This document shows, piece by piece, positions 43,659 to 50,383 of a DNA stretch of 50,383 nucleotides; the stretch's first letter is position 1; every line of letters begins with the position of its first letter. The DNA comes from Deltaproteobacteria bacterium. Its GTDB lineage: Bacteria > Bdellovibrionota_C > UBA2361 > JANWWW01. The stretch covers positions 1 to 50,383 of the forward strand of contig JANWWW010000004.1 in the NCBI GenBank assembly GCA_025055295.1. Reading direction: 5' to 3'. The notes beneath the pieces were generated by a model. That model saw nothing but the letters and a program-made list of their open reading frames with translations, was not told the origin of the DNA and searched no databases. The position numbers and the translations under genes were made by a program.

Positions 43659-45698
43659 TCAAACAATTCCTAAAATTTTGCCAAAGTCGTAATCAGGTAC
43701 GAATTTTAGGATCTCGTTTGGATTTTGTCCATTTCTGCAAGCCTCAGTTTTTCTTGCGAGGTCAACTAGTAAGGAGTAATATCTGAGGGGATGAGAAAAT
43801 GGATTGACCCTGGTATCACCGTTCGATTCGTTGCCCTCGAATCGCAACAGGCTGTCTAATAACCTACCCTCCTCGGAAACAACCATTATTTCTAGCCCGC
43901 TTCCTGATTGCAATTGATGACCAATTGGGTTGGCAAGGTCAACGACGGCATATTGCTCACTTAAATCTTGGTTCTCACTGGTGTGACCCTCAAAGAATAA
44001 CGGCGTTCGAATGTACTGCGCTAAGGCTCGCCCAAAAACCTCCTGCGCATGATGGTTATCCGGAACAATAATTTTCCCTCTAATAAGATCGGGTATCATC
44101 CCGTCATCAAAAGTTAAACTGGCTATTCTAATTTTTAAATCCTCAGGTTTGTTTAATCGTCTTCTCATTAATTTAAGTACAGCACTCAATGTCGGTTTAA
44201 CATCCCAAGCGACGTGAATCTTTTCGTAAGTTTCCCTGTCATTTTTGTAAAACTCTTTCAATATCCGCCTTAACCGTTCCTCATAGCAAAGTGAGACTAC
44301 CCATGCTAGTTCTAGCCCCCAACTCTCACCTAGGTCGAGCCTATCAGGTGCTTCACCGAGCATCCTTAAAATGAGGCTCTCCATTTGCGATCTATAAAAT
44401 TCCGCTAGCTCTGGAAACATGAAATACATTAAGAGTTCTCCCACTACTCTGTCTATTTTGTCCGCAAACAAATGACAAAAGCCTTTGGTTTCATAACGAC
44501 CGTGATGAGACAAAAGGTAGAGAATCATTCCCAATCTACAGCTGCCTACTTCGTCGGCTCGGGTTTCTGTGAATGGATTTATAACCAGCAGAATGTCTTC
44601 AACGGTCAACTCTTCAAAACTTTTTTCAAATCTAAAAGAGCCTGCGTTTAATTTTACGAAGGTATACCCTACTAACAAACTAAAAGCTAAAAGTTGTCGT
44701 TCTTGTTTTGTTAACTCGCTAAACATGGGGCCATTCAAGTTTTCAATTTCGTTAACGATCAGGCGGAATTGGGCTCCTAAGTTATGCATAGCTTGATTAA
44801 TTTCTTTGTCGGTCGGATGATTAATATTAATGGCTATATTTCTGATAAAGCTTTTTAGACCTTCAAGGCAACATGTTGATTGAGTTGAAAGCACACCTTT
44901 AAAAAGGTAAGAGAGCCTATCAGCAAGTTCAGGGCGAGAAGGCGCTGTCATGCTTAATACACAGTAGGATAGCGCGTCAAAGATTTGTTCACATACTGCG
45001 TGACCTTGTTCACTCAAAAACCGGTATAAAAAAGCGTAATTTTTTAGCACTCTGATCACATCGTCTCCCTTTTTAGGAGAGTATTTCCCCTTTTTTGCGA
45101 AAGGTCTCAACGTACTGTCGAATAAGCTTTTCAACAGAGAGTTCAAATCCCGAGGGCTATAGCACGCAAGGTGTAAAAACGTGTTTGAGTCAATTAAAAG
45201 TTTCAACTTAAAGGCTTGGGTTTGCGGTTCATCAAGCTCTGAATTTGATTTGACCAGAAGATATACAGATCGCTGGCTATCTCCTGAATTGAGACCTAGG
45301 ACCGATGACTTTACGAGAATATCGTATATAGGTTGGGGAACAAATTCGATCTCCAAAGCAATGCCATCCTCAAACCAATCGGCAAGAGCTCTTTGAAGCT
45401 GAGCTTTAAAGCCACCTAGCACAAAATGAACAAGATCGGTAAAACCAAGCCTACCTGAAGGGATAAGTGTTCTTGGAACAAGCCCCATGTTCAAAAGCTC
45501 ACTGGCTTTTCCTCCAATCTGGCTTAAGTGATGAGAGCCCCGATTACCGTTGGAAATTACAAATTGACCTTCTAGATAATGGTTTCTAATCGCTCGAACA
45601 AATTCTTCCCAGGTTACCGGCTCAAGTAACGGCAATATCCATGAGCCTGAAATTTCTTGATGACGGGACCCCTGGTGATTAAACAAGCCTGACAACAT
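43659..45698 (-). CDS. Large orphan soluble protein (679 residues)
   Basis: The 679 residues have no signal peptide, and I see no membrane helix. The protein appears largely helical, with segments such as WFEDGIALEIEFVPQPIYD (near 115), FAFLYRFLSEQGHAV-like helices in the middle, and a C-terminal part with YAVVDLANPIGHQLQSGSG. No catalytic motif or family is recognised. A plausible promoter (TTGACA, 16-bp spacer, TACCAT) lies 50-80 bp upstream. It is convergent with the 521-residue orphan; together they fill 41.4-45.7 kb. Confidence 0.7.
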   Translation of the reverse strand: MLSGLFNHQGSRHQEISGSWILPLLEPVTWEEFVRAIRNHYLEGQFVISNGNRGSHHLSQIGGKASELLNMGLVPRTLIPSGRLGFTDLVHFVLGGFKAQLQRALADWFEDGIALEIEFVPQPIYDILVKSSVLGLNSGDSQRSVYLLVKSNSELDEPQTQAFKLKLLIDSNTFLHLACYSPRDLNSLLKSLFDSTLRPFAKKGKYSPKKGDDVIRVLKNYAFLYRFLSEQGHAVCEQIFDALSYCVLSMTAPSRPELADRLSYLFKGVLSTQSTCCLEGLKSFIRNIAININHPTDKEINQAMHNLGAQFRLIVNEIENLNGPMFSELTKQERQLLAFSLLVGYTFVKLNAGSFRFEKSFEELTVEDILLVINPFTETRADEVGSCRLGMILYLLSHHGRYETKGFCHLFADKIDRVVGELLMYFMFPELAEFYRSQMESLILRMLGEAPDRLDLGESWGLELAWVVSLCYEERLRRILKEFYKNDRETYEKIHVAWDVKPTLSAVLKLMRRRLNKPEDLKIRIASLTFDDGMIPDLIRGKIIVPDNHHAQEVFGRALAQYIRTPLFFEGHTSENQDLSEQYAVVDLANPIGHQLQSGSGLEIMVVSEEGRLLDSLLRFEGNESNGDTRVNPFSHPLRYYSLLVDLARKTEACRNGQNPNEILKFVPDYDFGKILGIV

Positions 45699-45746
45699 CC
45701 CTTTTTTTTAGACAAAAAAAACACTTTGAGGGTTCTTCTATTTTTT

Positions 45747-45774
45747 ATGGTAACATGGAATCACGCTTTGTCAA
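45747..45774 (-). promoter_or_regulatory. Putative promoter of the 679-residue orphan
   Basis: Read on the minus strand, a perfect -35 TTGACA (45769-45774) and a -10 TACCAT (45747-45752, four of six) are separated by 16 bp. Transcription would begin about 40 bp before ATG 45698. Confidence 0.5.
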
Positions 45775-46014
45775 CAAAAAAAATAATTTTTAAATAGGTT
45801 AAAAGTAAATATGTATTCTTTAGCATTGCCAAGCACTTTGATTGAGCCTATTTTTCATTCCAAATTGAACACAATACAAATTTTTTGTCCGCAGTTTTTG
45901 TCGAAAGTCAATTCGATTTCTGCTTGATATCGCATATACAAAACGAACACTATAGATAAGTGTTTAGTAGCCAATAAGAGGGAAAAAAATGTTAATATAG
46001 GGGGTAAGACATCG

Positions 46015-47115
46015 GTGGCAGTATCAAGTAGTTCAAATTTTTACCCTGTGATGATTAAAGTTTTGGTCTGGATTGGGCTTTTTGTGATTCTTTATATTTT
46101 GCGGGGGTTTTTTTCCCTAATATTTCTTACCTTCGTTTTTGCGTATGTTCAATCAAGACTTTCCCAAAAATTGGAATCATTTCTCGGCAACCGTATCCTA
46201 AGTGTCGTCGTTGTCGCTCTTGTGGGTTTAATAATTATTGGGACACTGTCAGCTTTTCTGTTACCCAAAGCAAGAGTTGAAGCCATAACATTTGCAGAAA
46301 AAGCTCCTTCATATCTGAAACAGCTGGACCAATTGCTGGTAAGTTTTTTGCAGAAATATCCGTACTTAACACAAACGCTAGGCGACGGTTACGATGAAGG
46401 ATCTTTAACACTTAAGATTATAGCAAGCTTTCTGGGTTGGGAATTAAACGGCGGTAGTGAAGAGTCAATAAAGCAAAGTGTATCCTTGATTGCGGAATTT
46501 GGAAAAGTTGCTTTGAATGTAGTTTCGGTTTTCTTTCTGTCGCTTTTATTTTCGTTTTTGATAGTGCTTGACATACCAGCATTGCGTGAAGGAATTAAAT
46601 CACTTGAGAATTCAAAACTCAAAAGTGTGTATCACGAGGCCGCTCCCACAATAGGCAAATTTTCCCAGGTTTTGGGTCGCGCTCTTGAAGCCCAGCTTGT
46701 AATCGCTATCGTAAACACAATTCTTACCGGTTTAGGACTTTGGTTTCTTGGGCTTTGGAGAGAGATAACATTTTTGCTTGTTATTGTGTTTTTCTGTAGT
46801 TTTATTCCGGTTGCAGGTGTTTTCATTAGCTCAACCCCGATATGCCTAATCGCGTTGCAGGAAGGAGGATTTTATTTAGTCTTTTTAACAATTTTACTAA
46901 TTACCATTGTTCATATTATTGAAGCCTATATTTTAAACCCGAGAATTTATGGCCATCATTTACGAATGAACCCCGTTCTTGTACTAATAATTCTTACCAT
47001 AGGCGGGAAATTGTTTGGCATCTGGGGTTTAATCCTTGGTGTACCTGTAGCGAATTACATTTTTCAGTATGCTATAAGGGATAACGCGGAAGAACAGCAA
47101 ACGAAGCTTTGTTAA
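46015..47115 (+). CDS. AI-2E family (TqsA/PerM-like) membrane permease
   Basis: The AI-2E family (UPF0118) holds polytopic permeases, some exporting the quorum signal AI-2 and others acting as antiporters; the substrate here is unknown. The 366 residues show an N-terminal helix pair, a soluble middle part (SYLKQLDQLLVSFLQKYP), then the diagnostic C-terminal run: IEAYILNPRIYGHHLRMNP, then GKLFGIWGLILGVPVANYI. The start is GTG 46015, with GGGGGT about 10 bp upstream. It is a single gene. Confidence 0.9.
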   Translation: MAVSSSSNFYPVMIKVLVWIGLFVILYILRGFFSLIFLTFVFAYVQSRLSQKLESFLGNRILSVVVVALVGLIIIGTLSAFLLPKARVEAITFAEKAPSYLKQLDQLLVSFLQKYPYLTQTLGDGYDEGSLTLKIIASFLGWELNGGSEESIKQSVSLIAEFGKVALNVVSVFFLSLLFSFLIVLDIPALREGIKSLENSKLKSVYHEAAPTIGKFSQVLGRALEAQLVIAIVNTILTGLGLWFLGLWREITFLLVIVFFCSFIPVAGVFISSTPICLIALQEGGFYLVFLTILLITIVHIIEAYILNPRIYGHHLRMNPVLVLIILTIGGKLFGIWGLILGVPVANYIFQYAIRDNAEEQQTKLC

Positions 47116-47794
47116 AAGGGCTCGTAAACTGGACAAGATACACAGTTGAATGCAAATCTGTAAGCATCACGAAAAGTATTAACTATAAATGGAAATGATT
47201 GGATCATAGTAGGAATACGGGATAAGCCAGGGCGACTGAGTGGTAGACGCGTATGCTTAGTAGCATGGGAGCGGTTTAAAAAAAATAGGTTTTCTCCAAA
47301 ATTCCAGCAATCGTCGTGGATAAGCCATTCAAAGAAAAAGCTTCAAGTCCCCCAACAATTCTTTTAAAACCGGGTCCTCTGCAACGCGTAGGATTTGAGG
47401 ATTTCGACAGTAACTGCACTATATCACGGTCTGGCAAACCCTTTTACTTTAATCAAGCATTCGGTGTGAATTATTGTTCGAGAATTTTTTAAACTCTCCC
47501 ACGTTGCCACTAATTCCATGATTCATATTAAGGGTACACTGTTAAATTCTCAAATGCGACGTAAGTGTTTATTGATTAGGATCGCCGAAAATTTTGGTTG
47601 AGAACAATAATTGTCGCTGGAATGCTTAGGTATTTAAAGACCGGATAAATGAATAAGGTCGTTTGGCATTCGTGCAGTTCTTCTGTAATTCAGAAATTTA
47701 AAATAAATTACCTAGATCGGTCTCGAAGTTATTCAATCACCAAAAGATTCCAGTGGCGGATTTAAAAACTAAAAAAACAACGCGGAAAAACTAT
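47116..47794. other. Gene-free stretch between convergent genes
   Basis: About 680 bp with no supported gene. At 47231-47276 a tRNA-like 5' half (CTGAGTGGTAGACGC) can be read, but no matching T arm or acceptor 3' strand follows, so it is not called as a tRNA. Confidence 0.45.
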
Positions 47795-48805
47795 TCATAA
47801 AAGAACTAATCTACCTTTTTTGCCTTCGCTCAAGTTGTTATTTTGATTAAATTTTTGGTTGTCATTCGAAAGAAGATGCGAACGAATTTTTGAGACCAGT
47901 ATATGAATTTTTTTTGCATAAAGTTTATCCGTGGCATATCTGCCCCAACCATCTTTGCGTTTACAGTCTGACGCCAAAAATTCCTCAGCTCTTTTATGAT
48001 ATTTGGTGCTTAACAATCTGCAGTATGCTTCAACGCCTTCCTCGAAACTCTTATATTCGATGGTGCCTCCCTCATCTGTTATCCCTACATTGAAAATGTT
48101 ACGCAATCTTGCTCCGATTCCCACAGTGCCAAAGCGTGTCTCTAAGATAGCCTGTGCTAGTGCTAACGTAGGATCTACGTTATATTTCGCGCAAATTTCC
48201 AAAAACGTTCTCACTGAGATAGGTGGATTCCCCCCTGTTATGTCAAGGCATATCTCCTCAAATTTTTGGTAAAGATGTCGATTGGTTAAAATCTCCTTGG
48301 CTGAGAATGAGCGAGGAAGTCTTTTTGTAACTTTATATCTGCTAAGGCAGGTAGTTGCTTTTATCTCTCTTAACCTTCGATACTCCGCTTCGGATAGAAG
48401 TGGAAAGTACCGCCTTTCAAATTCTTTCTTTCCTAGGTTCCTCGATGGGTTTACAGGGTCAAAAAAGTAACGGGAAAAGAACACCCTAAACATTTCGGTT
48501 CCAATTATACCGTCTGGTTTAATTCCATGTTTTATTTGAAAGTCTTTAATCAGGTTTTCAAATTTTGGATTGCTTTTAAAAGAGCCGGTAACTAGCATGG
48601 AACTGTATTTCTTTCTGAGGTCTGGGCAAGTCATTGCCCAAGCTTTGAGTTGGATCTGCCAAAAACGCACTATCTCGCCTGTATGGTTGTGTTTGGCTGA
48701 TACAAATCCATGACGGTTGTTAAGCACTTGATTTTCAAATAAATCGACTTTTAGTTGTGTTGCCCACGGGTATGAAATTACGAGACTTAGAACAGTACTG
48801 CTCAT
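47795..48805 (-). CDS. Peptidoglycan-binding and glucosaminidase-domain protein (FlgJ-like)
   Basis: Two parts are visible. Residues about 75-110 resemble a peptidoglycan-binding_1 repeat (FENLIKDFQIKHGIKPDGIIGTEMF). Residues about 195-310 form a GH73-type glucosaminidase domain with the catalytic Glu in ALAQAILETRFG, followed by NIFNVG, YKSFEEGVEAYCRLL and WGRYATDKLYAKKI, as in FlgJ and autolysins. No signal peptide is seen, which is unusual unless it is exported by another route such as the flagellar export system, as for FlgJ. Its role could be to open the wall for the flagellar rod, or general cell-wall turnover. Confidence 0.82.
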   Translation of the reverse strand: MSSTVLSLVISYPWATQLKVDLFENQVLNNRHGFVSAKHNHTGEIVRFWQIQLKAWAMTCPDLRKKYSSMLVTGSFKSNPKFENLIKDFQIKHGIKPDGIIGTEMFRVFFSRYFFDPVNPSRNLGKKEFERRYFPLLSEAEYRRLREIKATTCLSRYKVTKRLPRSFSAKEILTNRHLYQKFEEICLDITGGNPPISVRTFLEICAKYNVDPTLALAQAILETRFGTVGIGARLRNIFNVGITDEGGTIEYKSFEEGVEAYCRLLSTKYHKRAEEFLASDCKRKDGWGRYATDKLYAKKIHILVSKIRSHLLSNDNQKFNQNNNLSEGKKGRLVLL

Positions 48806-49579
48806 TTCGAAGCTTTTTATTTAATTATCTTTATGAATAAGCAATTTGGTTCATTTGAAAGCAGAAAAAAAGTCTGACTCTCTCGCAGAATGCCCGCTCA
48901 AATTCAATCGTAAAAACTTTTTGCCGTAAAAGGGGTAAAATTGGCAAAAATGAGGTTTGGACAACTAGATACCCCAATTTCAGAAAGAGTAAATGTAGCT
49001 AGTCTGCCTTGAGTCACAAATTTCAAAAGATTTTTTTCAAAGAAAGAATAATTAGCAATATCAGAAATTCCTGTGCAAAAATTCAGTATAAAATGCATTC
49101 TTGGTATCTTGATTTTGGGTCGTTGGCGAACGAAACGATAAAAAAGTTAATTTGTAAGCAGTTTTTCCCGTACTCGTACTTCAAACTTCATGGTTGAAAC
49201 GTGTAGTGATAGAGCACGTGAATTCTTCAAAATTTGATTTTCAAAGGTTAACAATTTTAGAACTTTTTAGCCCGACTAATATTAAAGAAGGCGAAAACTG
49301 TAAAGGGTAAATTCAGCTTTGATTTAGACCTGACCCAAGAGCCTTCAAGTAAAACTATTCAAATAATTTGACCAGTCCTGACTACGCAAGTTTGATAAGT
49401 CTTAAGAGGATCCGGGAAATTATAACCAAGCATGTTTGCAAGTCAGTCGCAACTGACTTACCTCTCTACATGTCCACTTTCACGATTAAGTCACTTGGAT
49501 TTACCTTAAACAAATCACCCCTATTACTATACCACTCCTTTATTACCTCCCATAGACTACTGTAACTAGGACTTCCCTT
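48806..49579. other. Gene-free stretch
   Basis: About 770 bp. The short frames on the track here (48904-49098, 49009-49197, 49368-49565) have no Shine-Dalgarno or family likeness and are left uncalled. Confidence 0.45.
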
Positions 49580-50150
49580 TATTCGTGTAAATTTGAGTTG
49601 CAATAGAATTGGAAGTGGTTAAGAAGTCATGAAGTGGAAATGCGTGGAGCCCATGAAAAATTTCTTACAAACAACCAAGTGGGGATAAAAAATACGGAAA
49701 GAGCTCTAAACGAAGGAACTGCTGTGACGGTACACATTCAAGATTTATAAAAACACTAAACCGATAAATTAAAGTTGCCGGAGACAGAAATGAGAAGTTT
49801 AAATTTTTTAGTGTTATTAAGTTGACCCAGGGGCTTGAGGAGTTTAAGGTTAAGTGAAACGAGAAGTATCCAGATGTTATGAGAATGTGGGAGAAGGACT
49901 TTCAGTGTATTACATCCTTTTTCAAGTATGCGTTTGAGCTTAAATGACCTATTACTAATCCAAATGTAATCGGGAGTGTCAACAGTAAGTTAAGGAAGGT
50001 ATTATACGCAAAAAGGTCAAGGCCTCAAAATACCTTCTTGACGTTTGTTACGCTGTTTACTTCGACCTAGATAAGTTGTGAGCCATACACAGTATCCCTA
50101 ACTGGCGTATAATCAACAAGCAACCTCAAATTTTATCTGACGAGTATAAG
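49580..50150 (+). pseudogene. IS256-family transposase relic, copy 2 (same internal deletion)
   Basis: This stretch aligns by eye with copy 1 at 29.2 kb. The left edge is TTCGTGTAAATTTGA, the N-terminal remnant is KVAGDRNEKFKFFSVIK, and then the frame jumps directly to GLEEFKVK, NEKYPDVMRMWEKDFQCITSFFKY and NVIGSVNSKLRKVLYAK. The right part reads IPNWRIINKQP, close to the family's PIRNWGxxLNQ end, which copy 1 has lost. Several in-frame stops make it dead. The catalytic core is missing at about the same position as in copy 1, next to the shared string TAGTGTTATTAA. Confidence 0.82.
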
Positions 50151-50383
50151 TGAGTGTCTTCGAATTAAGACAACTAAAAAAGCAATTTTGGAAATTATGA
50201 ATTTTTTCCTAAAGTAAAAAATAACACTTTCATTTATTACTCTATAAAATAAATTTTCCACAATATCACTCAAAACATATTAATTAAGTTAATCAATCCA
50301 CATGATATTCCGACAATGTGTCTAAATTTTTGTTTGATCCCTCGAAAAAATTCCATGACCATTATAACCCATAAATAGCAGGC
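50151..50383. other. AT-rich window end, no gene
   Basis: Very AT-rich DNA without a supported frame. It could contain the promoter of a gene beyond the window. Confidence 0.4.

Noticed and set aside
47231-47276. tRNA-like 5' half (CTGAGTGGTAGACGC with a hairpin after it)
   Set aside because: No T arm with TTCGA and no acceptor 3' strand follow, so no cloverleaf can be built.

Overview
The window reads as chromosome from an AT-rich, Gram-negative-type bacterium that uses the standard code (TGA is the stop at many ATGA junctions). It carries flagellar genes (fliD and a small rod-like protein), a seven-gene Mrp/Mnh cation antiporter, a subunit of respiratory complex I, indirect aminoacylation (gatB), queuosine synthesis (queG) and peptidoglycan hydrolysis. 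I cannot place it in a phylum from these genes. By eye roughly one fifth of the window is gene-free. Those gaps hold two decayed IS256-type transposases, one frameshifted gene and short orphan reading frames, which suggests a genome losing genes after a past phase of transposition.

Layout. 1-4.8 kb: the 3' end of an unknown gene, two coupled orphans (+), then a leftward group cutA / exported protein / Mrp-type ATPase / truncated ComEC. cutA is divergent from a 67-residue flagellar-rod-like protein with only 22 bp between the starts. 4.9-9.2 kb: tRNA-His, a two-Rossmann FAD/NAD(P) protein, mgtC with a small helical partner, and a GlpD-like oxidoreductase. 9.1-16 kb: one leftward chain of nine overlapping genes, HAD-UbiA prenyltransferase / small exported protein / mrpABCDEFG, divergent from a membrane Ser/Thr kinase. 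17.6-21.8 kb: tRNA-Arg(UCU), nuoA, metG, then fliD. 22-26 kb: gatB behind two small orphans, and an orphan HEVGH putative metalloprotein. 26-30 kb: an eroded stretch containing queG and IS256 relic 1. 30.2-32.3 kb: a frameshifted membrane gene and a GT39-like membrane glycosyltransferase. 32.7-34 kb: a degenerate receiver-like protein. 34-41 kb: the compact operon pepA-gyrA-gpsA-fmt-rpe-plsY followed by tRNA-Arg(CCU). 41-46 kb: two large convergent orphans. 46-48.8 kb: an AI-2E-family permease and a peptidoglycan-binding/glucosaminidase protein. 48.8-50.4 kb: gene-free DNA with IS256 relic 2.

How the genes work together. gpsA and plsY make and acylate glycerol-3-phosphate, and the GlpD-like protein may oxidise it. 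metG, fmt and gatB serve translation initiation and Gln/Asn-tRNA formation. tRNA-His is one of the tRNAs that the QueG pathway modifies. The UbiA-Mrp chain and the kinase beside it are all envelope proteins. The most unusual items are the two IS256 relics that share the same internal deletion, the miniature FlgB/FlgC-like protein with an apparently leaderless divergent promoter, the UbiA-exported protein-Mrp operon, and several large orphan proteins (521, 679, 406, 398 and 299 residues) that I could not assign.
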